From Okapia johnstoni (taxonomy: Eukaryota; Chordata; Mammalia; Artiodactyla; Giraffidae): a stretch of 64,000 nt of DNA. Below are positions 33,783 through 45,224 of this stretch, piece by piece. The translations under genes and the position numbers were made by a program. Below the pieces are notes generated by a model. That model was not told the DNA's origin. It did not search any database and was given only the letters and a program-made list of their open reading frames with translations. Location of the stretch: positions 35,897,948 to 35,961,947 of the forward strand of contig CM044326.1 of NCBI GenBank assembly GCA_024291935.2, given 5' to 3'. Numbering within the stretch: position 1 is the first letter of the stretch; each line of letters begins with the position of its first letter.

Positions 33783-35337
33783 CTGTCGGTTCACGGCATG
33801 GACGAAGCGCCTCAGGGCTGGGAGCTTGCCCATGGCCCCTCTCCCTGCAGCATCCCAGGCAGAAGGCCCCGCCCCGGCTCCTGTGGCCCAGGCGGCCCTT
33901 GCAGGCCTGGCACCTGCGTCTCCCCAACTCAAGAGGGGAGCCCCCGCTCCCGTGACTCGGTTGACCTGGTTTCAAGTCCTCTCCCCATGGCTAGGGCTCT
34001 CCTTAGAATGTGCGCCAGCTGGGCAGGAAAGCTCTGAACCAGGACCTCCAGAAGCAACCTGTGCCTCCAGTGGCAGGCCAGGGAGGCACAGGAAGCCCCT
34101 CCCCTGCACACTCAGCGCAGCCCACACCTGCCTTTGGGAGTCAGTGTCCCTGCTATCCCCTGGCTCCGTGGCTTTCCCCACACTCTGCTGCTGACTCTTT
34201 CCCAACCTGGCCTTGGAAGTTGATTTGTCTTTCCTTTTTCAAATGCTCTTTAATTGCATTTCACTTTACTACAAGAGGTCCACTGAACTGAATGAGTTCT
34301 CTGACTTGGCAGGATGAGCAGAGAGGCAGAAGGGAAAGATTCCTGGGGCAGCAGGGGGCAGCCACTCTGAGCTGAGCCTGGAAGCTGTGGGCTGACCCTC
34401 GCTGAGCCTGCACGGCGGACCCGGGAGTGGGACTACACCCAAGCTCCGGCACGTGGCCTAGGGCACACCACTTACACACACTGAGCTTCTAAATGGGGAC
34501 TCGCAGCCCCTCCACTGGGACATGAGGCATTCACTCACCAAGAATCGTGGCACTGCCCGAGGAGAGGCCATGGACCACAGCCTCACAGGGAGGCCAACGA
34601 GCCAGCAGAGGGACAGGACGGGAGGCCCAGGTGGCTGCAGAGCCATGCCCCAGCGAGCTGCCAATGGCTGGCATGAGCCTCCCACCACTGGCTGGGGTGG
34701 GGCGGCCTATTTTCTCTCTGTCCGCCCCCCCGCCCCCACCACATGCTCGGGAGCACAGGCCTGGCTCAGAGCAGACCCTGAGACATTTGTTGAATGACTG
34801 AGGGACCAACCGCAGAGGCTTCTTCCCATCACAGAGCCTGCAGGCGCTCTTCTGACCACACACCTGTGTCCCAGAGCTCAGACCAGGGTAAGTTCGGGGC
34901 TGTCTGCTTTGCAGGCCTCGTCTGGCCGACTGCTCAGTGAGCAAGGCTCCCTGGTGGTGACCGTAACATCCTGGCGTTTTGCAAGGAGCAGGACTGCGGC
35001 ATTTACATGCTCCTCTTCAGAGGAGGGCCCAAGGCCAGGAATCTGAGCCTCCAGGCGCATCTCCCCCACCCCTCCTAGGCGCTGGCAGGCCCGCTGGGGA
35101 AACAGCTGGACAGGGTCCTCTCCCAATCAGGGTGCCCTGCTCCTGCTCAGGCTCAGACTGCAGGCGGCCGCTGACAGGGGCTAGGGGGGCTTCCATGCAA
35201 GACAGCAGGGCGCCCCTCCAGTGCAGCGTCTCTGCTCATCCGCCAAAGTGAGGCCATGGGGGTCAGATTGCCTTTCTGTGAGAGCCCCCCCCACTCTAAG
35301 ACCCCACGCCTGGTGCAGGCAGGGTGGGGCTTCTTAC

Positions 35338-35404
35338 CTGACGAGTTGGGGGGCTGCTGGCTGGCTGCTCGGGTCCCCGGAGATGGAGAGGTGCTGGGCT
35401 CTTC
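35338..35404 (-). CDS. EVL: EVL exon 9 (Ser/Pro linker)
   Basis: This 67-nt exon reads EEPSTSPSPGTRAASQQPPN then SS and a split codon. It is a disordered linker rich in Ser, Pro and Thr between the actin-binding blocks and the coiled coil. One extra Gln is present relative to human (SQQPP against SQPP). Acceptor TTTCAG|GAA, donor TCAG|GTAAG. Confidence 0.93.
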
Positions 35405-36288
35405 CTGAAATGGAAGAGAAAGGCTCTGGTGTTGACCTGGTTAGGAAGGCCGGCTGGGTGGGGACCTTTGGGCCAGGTCATCTAGGAGACCTCAATTTTC
35501 CAAATTATCCAGTGAACGAGTGTTACTTTTACAGTGAGACAACCATCGTGCTTCACTAATGAAAAGCCCAGGTGGTGCAGGGAGGTGGCCCACCCCATGG
35601 CAGTTGGGGAAGGAGAAGGCTGCAGGGAGACATAGTGGGTGAGAGCCAGGACGACTGCTCACCCCTGGTCCCCACACCGAGCACTGACCCGGCAGCCAGC
35701 AGGAACCCTCCACCCCATATTTATGGGGTGCATGAAGAGAATTCTTGGAGTCGCTGATTCAGGGGCAAAAGAACGTGCTAGGCTGTGGGTCTCAGGAAGA
35801 TCTCCCGAGGCCTCTCGTTGTGAGAGAGAGTGGAGTTACTGAAATTATGGAAATCAACACATGTGCATGGGGACCAGGACCCAAAGGAAACAGGCAAGAG
35901 TGGGAGACATTATGGGTGAAATTAGAGTAGTTGGAAAAGAAATCAGAAAAAAATTTTAACATCATCCTATTATTAATTCAAAAATAACTAATAAGACTGC
36001 TCCCTATATAAAGGGAAGTTCGGCCTCAGTTGTAAGCCGGGAAGAGGCCCCCTAGCCCCTGCAGGCACCTCTGCTGGCCCGTCTCACAGCCTGTGAGACT
36101 GCCAGCCTGGCGCGCGGGGGCTGTGCTTTTCATGCCTGGGGCACATCCTTAGAGCCCTGTGGCCAGCAAGGGGCAGTAGCCCTGCCTGAGCCACCTGACT
36201 CCACATGCGGGGTGCTTTCTTTCTTTAAACCTTGTACATGTTCGGTGAAGATCTGGAGAACACTGGAAAAGTACAGAAATGAAGAGCC

Positions 36289-36414
36289 AGGGACTCCCCT
36301 AGAGGCCCAGTGGTTAGGACTGAGTGCTTTCACTGCTGAGTGCCCAGGTTCGATCCCTGGCTGGGGAACTAAGATCCCCAAGCCACGCAGTACGGCCAAA
36401 AAAAAAAAAAAAAG
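36289..36414 (+). repeat. CHR-type SINE with poly-A tail
   Basis: GGGACTCCCCTAGAGGCCCA head, GGTTCGATCCCTGGCTGGGG, and a run of sixteen A bases. Confidence 0.93.
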
Positions 36415-36667
36415 CCAGCCTCTGGTGTCTCTGGCCACACTGCACTCGCTCTGCTGTGCGGGACTGACCGGGCCCTGGAAGAGGCTGCTCCCGCGTGGGC
36501 GGGGTCTCCCGACCGCAAGCTACCAAGGCGTGGGACCAAGGCGTGGGACCAAGGCAAATGGAACTCGCAGCGGCCTGGAGGCCTAAAGAGAAAGGGGAGT
36601 CAGAGGAGGAAAACTCGACCCTTGGGGTCAAAGATTTCTCCTGGGTCCCTGGGATTTGAAACCCACT

Positions 36668-36866
36668 CTTTCCTGGTGGCTCAGATGGTAAAGAATCTGC
36701 CTACAATACCAGAGACCTAGGTTTGGTTCCCGGCTTGGGAAGATCTCCTGGAGAAGGGAATGGCAACCCACTCCAGTATTCTCGCCTGGAGAATCCCATG
36801 GACAGAGGAGCCTGGCGAGCTACAGTCCACGGGGTTGCAAAGAGTCAGATATGACTGAGCACTTCT
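36668..36866 (+). repeat. Bov-tA SINE
   Basis: TTTCCTGGTGGCTCAGATGG through GGGTTGCAAAGAGTCAGATA. Confidence 0.95.
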
Positions 36867-38041
36867 ACTCCTTTTCTTTCTAGAGCCCAGGGAGCTGAGG
36901 CTTGTTGTGCTGGCTGGAACTGGCCACAGTTTTTGGAGGCCTGTGACTAACCCCAGGCTCCCAGCCACATAGGCCTCTGCACTTGGAGACATTCAAGCAG
37001 AGTTAGCTGGACGGACCCATAGTTGGTGCAAGGTATGCGAACAGTGGAATATGCACGCCTGGTCCTTGCAGGGCTGACAATCTGGCAGCAAAGAGCAAGT
37101 AAATGAGATAAACGTGTGTGCTGAGAGCCAAGCAGAAGCACGGTGGGGAGAGGCGCCTGGGGACCAAGCTGCAGGGAGCCTTACCTAGTCTGGGGTCTGG
37201 GAGCCCATTTCTCAGGGAGCAATGTTTATGCAGAGATGTGCAGACTGGGGAGGAGTCAGCTGTGGGGGCTGAGGGGGCTGCGTGTGCTCAGGTTGGGAGT
37301 CAGGGGGCAGAAGGGCCGCTGGCAGGGCCGGAGCCCTGGGCTATGGCTGGCGAGCCTCGCCCGGTGGCACGGCAGTGTGTGCGCCCTGGTGCTGGGTGGC
37401 TGTATTTCTTCTGTCTCCTTCAGCCACTGAGATACAACCTGTATGCTGTCTGCAGTTAAGGTCTAAACTTAGCGGTTGTCTGTTTTTACAGGGACAGCTT
37501 AACACAGAGGACAAAAGCATTAGCCGCGCTAAGTGGAGGCAGGCACATGGGAGTTCTGGGTGGACAGACGGGACTCCAGGATCCCGCTCCAGACAAGCGC
37601 CTGAGGCTCGGGTTCCTCTGTCCAGCTCATCCGAGGCTCTGCTGCAATTGATGGACTTGAGTGATGTCTTTTAGAAGTAGAAATAAATAATACCAGCCCT
37701 GGTCTTGGAGCAGACACCCCCTACCATGACTGTACTCGAGTCTGTCGAGGAGGAGACTTGTCCGTGTGTCTGAGCTCCCCAGGCTTCAGGCCTTCTCCTC
37801 GAGACACTCCTGGTTGGATCCTGCTTCTCTGCCTCCTACCTGCCTCCCCCACGAGGCTGCCAGACGCTCAGTGAGTGCAGAACTGCCCCGTGGTGCAGGG
37901 GGATGGACAGGAGTCCCCCTGCCCTCCTACAATCACCCAGTGAAGGATCTATCATGTGATTGTCCAACCTCGGGCACCGCGGGGCCTGGTGTGTCCACAC
38001 GGCACAGGAAGCTGGGGCAGGCTGGCGGTGGGTGCACTTAC

Positions 38042-38102
38042 TGTTTGGCTTTCGTCTTCCTTCTTGTCAGCCGGCTTGTCTGTCTGGGAGGCTGCTTTTC
38101 TC
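38042..38102 (-). CDS. EVL: EVL exon 8 (basic end of block B)
   Basis: This 61-nt exon completes Arg and encodes RKAASQTDKPADKKEDESQT, the basic tail of the F-actin-binding block followed by an acidic linker. Acceptor GTTAG|G, donor ACA|GTAAGT, phase 0 out. Human has Met at the last position, and Thr here is a single-residue difference. Confidence 0.94.
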
Positions 38103-40450
38103 CTAACACAGGAGGGAGAAGATACACCATCAACCCCGGAGGTTTCCATACTGACCAGACGCCTCTTCTGTGTGGACCTGGCTTGGTCCTCAGAGGCCCC
38201 TTGCTGGGGTCTAACCCATTTTGTGTGAACAAGGCAACTTGTCCAGGCACCTAATGGCCTGGGGTGATGCCTGAGCAAGTGTCCAGGCCTTCTGTGCTGG
38301 TCCCAGGACCCTGGATGCCAAACTGAGTCTGGCAGGGGGAGTGGCGACACTTGCATCTCTGTCTACAGCACCCGAAGGGCAGAGGTTGGTCCATACCCTG
38401 TCCAGGTCAGAAGAGCTGGGTGACAGCTATGGCCCCAGAACACCCAGGCCTGGCCATGAGGGTCAGGAGAGCCCCTCACCCCACAGGTCACTCTGTGGAC
38501 AGCCTGCCTGCAGGCCGCCTGCAGGAGGAGGAAGACTGCCTGTCACCCTGAAGTCCTCCTGCCTCGGAGCTCAGCAGCCACACCCTAACCCGGACGCTGC
38601 GAAGAGCTGCTCAGGAAGGAAAGGCTCCGACAGATGCTTCTGGTCACGAGAGCAGCCCGCCTAGGATGAGCCCCTGTTCAAACACCCTGAAAACTCACTG
38701 CTCTCTGCTGGCTGCACTGGGCACCGACATCTGGCTAATTCTCAAATCCACACACAGCAGCCTCTGAAGTTGCCAGAACACACACTGCTCAAGAGCCGAC
38801 AAGTGAGCTCCCTATCACAGGGGAAGCTGGCCTGACGGGGGTGACAGCCACCAGCGGGCTGTTCCCATCGAGGGACCAGCCCATGCTGGAGCCTCCTCAG
38901 TCTCACATGGGGGCCCCTTCTTCATCTTCTCATCCGGGGAAGGACAGGTCCTCCCAGAAACCCGGGAATTGTCCCTGACATCTTCTTGCCGACAGTGTGC
39001 CCGCTCAGTCCTGTCTCTGCATTTGTTTCTGGGCTGGCTGTCCTGTCTTTATTTCCAACGCTGGGTGCAAGCACCCCGGCTCCTCCCTGGCCTGCCACTG
39101 TGCCCGTGACACTGAGCCTGCCTGGAGCCAGCGTTCAGTCTTCTAAGAAAACACAGGAAAAAAAAAAAAAAGAAAAGAAAACACAGCAGACCAGGCCCCT
39201 CCAGTCCTGTGGAGATTTCCTGCGCCAAGCACCTGTGGACATGATGCCCCCAGCTGGCAAAGGGTGTGGGGCGGCCCTTGGAGGGAGGAGGCAGCAACTC
39301 CGCCAGGACCTTCGTTCAAAGAACAGCCCGTGAGGGCATCTCCTCATCGGCTCCACTCGGCCTCCAGTGCCGAGCTGGGCTTCATGGGGCAGCGTGAGGG
39401 CTCCTTGCCGGTCGTGTGGGGTGTGTGTTCACTGCAGGCCCGGCTCTGCCACCAGCATCTGGCGTCTCCCTGGCTCCTGGCACACTGGCCTTTTCCTGTT
39501 CTCAGAAACTTCCTCTCTGTTTGGGCTAAACCATCAAGGCCAAGCTGTTACTGTGAATGCACTGGTGTTGGACTTAGGGAGAGTGTGCATATTTTGTTTT
39601 TAAAGAAAATCCTCTATTTTTAACGTGAGACCCCCCTGGAATGGAATCCAACCTGCCTGCACGATGAGGCTGCTTTTCTTGGACAATAAGGAACATGGTG
39701 GCAGGGGAGGCCCGCTCCCCAGTCCTCCGGTGCCTGGGTGAGCCAGGGCACAGGACCCCGTCAGCGTACCCCTGCTGCCACCCCACGTCCATAAGTACAG
39801 CCCGAGCTCTGCAACCTGTCGCAGAGGGAGCTGACTGATGGCTCCGCCTGCTTGGGATTCAGCTGGGGACCAACCAAGCCCCATGGCAACAGGCTGATCA
39901 CCCTGGGTGAACCAGAGCCGCAGGCGCTGGTGCAGATGGGAGTGGAGGCCCAGGCTCCGGGCCCCGGAGCTGACCAGGATGTGGGGGAACTGCTGCTCCG
40001 TCCCTGAGGGAGAACGTCCTCGGGGCTCCAGGCACCTGGTCACTCCTCCCGGGGCTTCTGTAACCTCCCCCACAGGATGGGCCCCATCATCACCCATTCC
40101 CCAGGGGCAATAGCCCTCTTTTTCCCTGAGAATTTATCTCTGAAATTATCTCCAAATTTCTTTCTGCTCAGGACAAGGCTGAGACAGGGCAGATGCTTTG
40201 AGATGAACACTTGTTAGACTGAAATGAGGCAGGCTTTAGACTTGAGAGGACTCCTTTTGGCTCAATATCTCAGACTGACCCCCGGAGAAGGCAAAACTTG
40301 ACTGACAGTCCCCCTACTCGGCTGAAGCCAGGGGATGGTGGCTGCTGGTTGGGGAGGGTGGTGCTGTCCACTCCCCCGTCCCCCTGGGCAGGGCACTGGG
40401 AGCAGGAGCTCCCGACAAGCGGCTGAGCTGGGGTCAGTCGACACACCCAC

Positions 40451-40572
40451 CTCTTGGCCAGCAGCTTGTTCATTTCTTCCATGAGGCCTCCTCCACCACC
40501 CCCACTGCTGGCCCGGTTGGCGTCAGACTTCGAGGGCCCGCTGGGACTGGAGCCTCCGGATGCATCTTCTAG
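40451..40572 (-). CDS. EVL: EVL exon 7 (Gly-rich spacer and F-actin-binding block)
   Basis: This exon has 122 nt. It reads [20 protein letters not shown], a Ser/Gly spacer with six consecutive Gly, then [14 protein letters not shown]2 block B, which binds F-actin. Two AG acceptors lie four bases apart; only CCTTAG|CTA keeps the frame with exon 6, because the nearer TAG would shift it. Human has Pro where Leu begins this exon. It ends AAG AG before GTGGGT, and the Arg codon is completed by exon 8. Confidence 0.95.
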
Positions 40573-40844
40573 CTAAGGGGAGAGGGTGCTTCAGGCTGGT
40601 GACTTGAGGGGAAAGGGCTGGGTGTGACAGCAGAGCTGGAAGAGGCCAGGCCAGGCCCTCTGGTCCCATCTCCCCAACCCCACCCGCCAGCAACAAAGTC
40701 AAGAGTCCAGAGGGTGCCATCGACTGGAGGTCACTGTTCACAGACACGCCCCAGGTCCACTGGCTCATGGTCAGCAGCCTTGACAAGGCTGGTGTGACCT
40801 GAGGGGCGAGGGGGCACAACTCTGTATCAGAGGTGCTCTTTAGC

Positions 40845-40861
40845 CGCCACACACACACACA
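40845..40861. repeat. (CA)n microsatellite
   Basis: CCACACACACACACACA run in the EVL intron just upstream of exon 7. Confidence 0.85.
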
Positions 40862-41187
40862 CGGCCTTCTTCCAGAAGCTCCACCTGCCAGGACACTGGG
40901 GAAGGCTGGGGAGGAACATCTGAGCCTGAGGAAGCTGATGGACTTAAACTCTGGAGACCCAGGGACTGAGTCCAAGCTGCAGCTGGTGACCTGCGTGCTC
41001 CAGACAAGCTGTTTCCACGCCTGGCCCTCGGTTTCCTCATCTAGGAGGGCGGCAGCTCCTGCCTCATGGCTCACGCAGCACTGCGAGGCGCCGTCTGGTT
41101 GGGGAGGGCGGTGCTGCTCCCCCTGGCAGGGAAGGGTCCCCCAGCCTCGTCCTCCCCTGCCCGCCCCCTGGGGCCCACGACGCTCAC

Positions 41188-41417
41188 CCGCTGGACTCGT
41201 CTCAGCTTGGCCCCAGCCAGGGCGGCAGCCAGGCCAGACACGGAGCTCTCGTCGTGGCCCGTGCCCTGGGCTCCTCCGGCCGGCAGTGGGGGTGGGGGCG
41301 GAGGGGTGGCCCCTGTGGGTGGCGGTGGGACAGGGGGTGGGGGTGGGGGTGGAGGGCCGCTACACAAGAGGGGGGCGCTGGCTGCAGAAGAGGGGTGCCC
41401 CGGCGGGAGGCTGGGTC
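41188..41417 (-). CDS. EVL: EVL exon 6 (proline-rich core and G-actin-binding block)
   Basis: The longest EVL exon here, 230 nt, 76 full codons. It begins [15 protein letters not shown] and holds [13 protein letters not shown] and PPPPPPLP runs. These bind profilin and SH3/WW domains in this family. The end, [16 protein letters not shown], is EVH2 block A with the KLRR motif that contacts G-actin. Acceptor TTTCAG, donor CGG|GTGAGC, phase 0 out. The opposite strand is strongly G-rich over about 41283-41356. Confidence 0.97.
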
Positions 41418-42448
41418 CTGAAACACAGCGGTGGGCTCGGTCAGTGCCTAGGCCCAGCTGGAGCCTCCCGGGGAGCTCCTCTGCGGATGAGGAACGGCTC
41501 AGGGTCACCTCTCCAAGAAGCCCCTCAGGAGGCGCCTGCTACTGTCCCAGTCCCTCCCCACACCTGGGGCCTGGCTGGACCCAGTGTCACATACTGGCTT
41601 TGCACCCCCAAGCTCCACTGACTTCCTGCTGCTCAGCAGTGGTCTTCCAGGGGAGAGGAAGCCCTTTTGTACACAAATGGTATCTCTTTTTCCTTCTCTG
41701 CTCCTCCTCAGCACTGACCACCCTCCTAGACACTGGCAGTTGTTAGCCCCTGAGATGCAATGGGAACCGGCCCCCTAGGCCTTGGGGGACGGTGGCAGGG
41801 CCGACGGGGGCGTGTGTCCAGGAGCGGTGCCGCGTGCTGGGCATTCCCATCCCTGCCCCCCGTCCACCACCTGAGTCTCCTCTGCCTGCCTGGCCCTGTG
41901 CAGGGTGCCGGGGACCAGTGGCCCCGGGCTCTGTGCTCTTGGAGCTCATGGCCTGGTGGGGAGCAGTGAGCCAATCACACGGACAACTGCACATCTGTCA
42001 CTGTGGAGGGTGACAAGTGTCACCAAGAGGAGGAGCACAGTGCCACCCTGGCCTGTGAGGAGGGGCTCCGGCCGGAAGCCCACGGAAGTCTTCCTTAGGG
42101 AAGGAAAAGCCATGCTGGGACAGGAGTGAAGTCTGGTAAAGGGGGCATGGGTGGGAGGGAGGCGGTGGCCCTGGAGGAAGTGAAGGAGCTGCCAGGAGGG
42201 GCACTCGTGGGGCGGCAGGCCTGCAGGGACCGGGCCTGCGCACCTGGAGGCCGGGCGGGCAGCCCAGGTTGATCAGGGTGAAGGGGACGAGCTGCCATGG
42301 CGACAGGATCAGACCCGAGTTAGAAATGTGGGGTGTGGCTGGCACCCTCCGAGGCCTGTGCACCCAGCAGAGGGCCGCCGAGTGCCCAGTGTGTCCCAAG
42401 CACCATCCAGGGAAGGGATGGCCCCTGTAGGGGGCGGGACGCTCTCAC

Positions 42449-42516
42449 CTGTGGCCGAGGTTCTTCTCTCGAGAGACTCCTGGCGCTGTTGGTGCTGCTG
42501 CTGCTCCATCACTTGT
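42449..42516 (-). CDS. EVL: EVL exon 5 (Q-rich segment and PKA site)
   Basis: This 68-nt exon completes Arg and reads QVMEQQQHQQRQESLERRTS, then AT and a split Gly. The Q/H run differs slightly from the human order. ERRTS corresponds to the PKA phosphorylation site at the head of the proline-rich core in Ena/VASP proteins (the equivalent of VASP Ser157). Splice sites are TTCTCAG before and GTGAGA after on the - strand. Confidence 0.95.
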
Positions 42517-42519
42517 CTG

Positions 42520-45160
42520 AGAAGCAACCGCAGCGGAGCGAGAACAAGTCTGTTTCAGAGCCCGGGCTGCAGACTCAGGCTTCCCCAGTGCCCCCTGGGC
42601 TCAGCAGCAAGCCCACCTTGTCCCTCCCTGGGCTCTGGCTGCCAAACCGCTGTCCCTGCTTACACAGGCCGCGCTGTGACCAGTCCAGGTCCCCACCCAG
42701 GGCAGCGCCGGCAGCCCACTGATGCTGACACCTGGGCAGGGAGCCCCTCCTGAGGGCTCAAGTAACCACTGGCCAAGTGACCAAGCTTCCCCCAGGCTGG
42801 ATGAGCTTGCCTGGTGTTAGGGGGCTGACAGCCTCAGCAGACATGACCTCAGGGCCACCCACGCCCACTGCACCTGGCTTAATTCCCTAAGCCAATGGGA
42901 GGCTGTGTGGCCATGCCAGGGCACGTGACCTCGGCAGGGACAACCTCCTGGCTCCTCGCAGGAGGGGCCCTGGGTTGCTCCTCAAGGCCAGCTGAGTGAA
43001 GACACCGGCCCACGCTCACGTGCACAGAACCTGGGGCTGTGACGCTGGTGCGGGAGGGGCTCACGAGGCGTGTGGTCTGTGGGTGGCAGCGCGGCTTCAA
43101 CTGCCGACGCTGAAGGCCCGTCTTGGGGCACGGGGCCACTCTGAGGGCTACTTTGCTCCTGGGCGAGGGCACCCGCAGAGTGAGAGGCTGTGGCCGTGCG
43201 TCCACACCGCCGGTTCCCAGTGCACTGCCGTCTGCGGCTGGCTGCTCCGGGTGTGCTTGCTGGGGCGTAAGCACGTGGGGCTGCCAGCGCTCTCACCTCG
43301 GGGGGAAGCCAGCAACACGCAGGGTTTACTGCGAGGCCACTGAGGAGCAGAGCGCTTTCTTACCCCCATTCTGGGGTCACAGGTTTGTGATCACGTGTGA
43401 GTTTTTTCCCTTTCCTGGGCCTAGATGCCTCTCCACAAATAAGAACACGTGTCATGGGCTCTTGGAAGGATTGTGCCCGATATCTAAAAAATACCGAAAA
43501 AGGCCCTTCTGACACTAAAGATGCTTGAAAAGCTCCCAGCAGCATCTGCATTAAGCTTCTCCATCCAAACTGCTGAAACATCACCCCCAACTCCAGCCTC
43601 TCTAGCAGGATCCATGTACCCAGAAACCCTCCACGAGAGGAATCAGACTTCTGTGGACGCAGGATGCTGGTGGTGAGGAGACAGGACGGCTCCGTGCTTG
43701 GGCTCACTGCGTCCCTCATAGGCACCATGCAACCCCTCTCCTGGCCTCCCTCCGTCCTGACCAGCAGGTCCCTGCTCTGGAGTCTGATGCCTGTGGTTCA
43801 CAGACTGACCTCCAGGGGTCACTCGGCCTGGGGACGCCGACTGCAGACAAAAGTGAACCGCCCTCTGCGGCCAGCGGCCCTGGACGCTGGAATTGGTGGT
43901 GGTGTTTCTCCAGCTCTGAGAGCCTGACTGCAGGCTCTGTGTGGGACCCCCGTCCCTCTCAAGGAGGAGACCCTGGGAGCTGGCAGAGGGCTGGGCTGGG
44001 GCCAGTCTGGGTTCTGCTCCTAAATTCTGCTTCCTTTCTATTCTTCCACCTTCAGTGGCTCATGTGAGAAACAGTATCGGTAACGATAACCCCTGACGGC
44101 TAACGTGAGCATCAAAATGAGACAAAGTGTGTAAAAGCCCTAGTAAGCTACACGGTATTCTTCTGAGAGGCTAGCAGTGAATAAACAGGAGCCTCTCTGA
44201 CCTGCGTCCAGAAAGCAAAGACCCATCTTTCCCTTGTTAACACTGTTACCTGCAGACAGGAGAGTGAGGCTCAGCATCACAAAGTCCACCATGGGGGCCA
44301 GAAGGCGCTTAGTGCAGGGGGCAGGCTCGAGGAGAGGACCCTGAGACCCTCAACCAGGGGAGGGCCTCCCAGCCCTGACCTCGGGCTCTGCCTGAGTCTG
44401 GCCACAGGCCCGGGAGTCAGGTCCTCTTCTGGTCCCCTGGAGAGGATATGGCCCAAGCCTGCCTCCCAGCACGGCTCCATGGAGCCGGGGTGCCAGGCCC
44501 TCAGAGCCCCTGCCCTGCTCTCCTGGCACAGGGACTGGAGAGGCGGCTCTTCCCCAGCCACCGTGACCTCTCCTGTAACTTCAGGGCAACAGCGCTGACC
44601 CAGATACTCAAGACGCGCCCTGGAGGGGGCGGGGGGACGGGTCACCCTACCCCACAGGAGCAGCCTCCTCCGCGGGCTGGCCCCACGAGGACGAGGACGC
44701 TGCCCCAGCCTGGCCACCCAAGGGCAGCTGCAGCCCAGAGCACCGTTGCAACCTCTGTCTGCCTTAACCCCCACTGGGGCGGCTGTGCAGGGCACCTGCC
44801 CAGGCATCCAACGAGAGACCAGGGCTCACAAGGCCTCCAGACAGACACGAGATGGGGGCCTAGGACGGGCTCAGTCAGACTGGCCCGGCGGGTCGCGTGC
44901 GGCCCTGGCCACATCCCTGGGTCCCCGGACGATGACCTCCTAATACACCTGGGAGGGTGTTCAGTAAGTGAATGGGCCGGGACTCTGCCAGGCTGACGGT
45001 GAGGCTACAGAGTCAGTGGTGCCTCCACTCTGTGAAACCACACGCTCGTCATTGCTGGCAAAGTGGCAACAAACTGCCTCCTCTTCCTCTCTGGTCAGGC
45101 CTGTTCTCCCACCTCCCCCGTCCGGGTATGCCCTGCTGGCCCTGCTGGGGGGAGAGTTAC
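42520..45160. other. EVL intron 4
   Basis: Unique, partly GC-rich sequence. No SINE, LINE or further exon recognised. Confidence 0.5.
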
Positions 45161-45224
45161 CTTCTCTGGATGTCCATCTCGTCGGGAGAGGGGCCATTCT
45201 GCACCTGACGCTGGCTGGAGGGGC
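45161..45224 (-). CDS. EVL: EVL exon 4 (linker after WH1)
   Basis: After CCCCACAG the exon completes a Gly codon and reads PSSQRQVQNGPSPDEMDIQR, then AG of a split Arg codon before GTAACT. It is the hydrophilic linker between the WH1 domain and the Q-rich segment of EVL. It has 64 nt, is entered in phase 1 and left in phase 2. It is the first EVL exon visible on the - strand, so the partner acceptor from the WH1 exon lies beyond the window. Confidence 0.95.
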
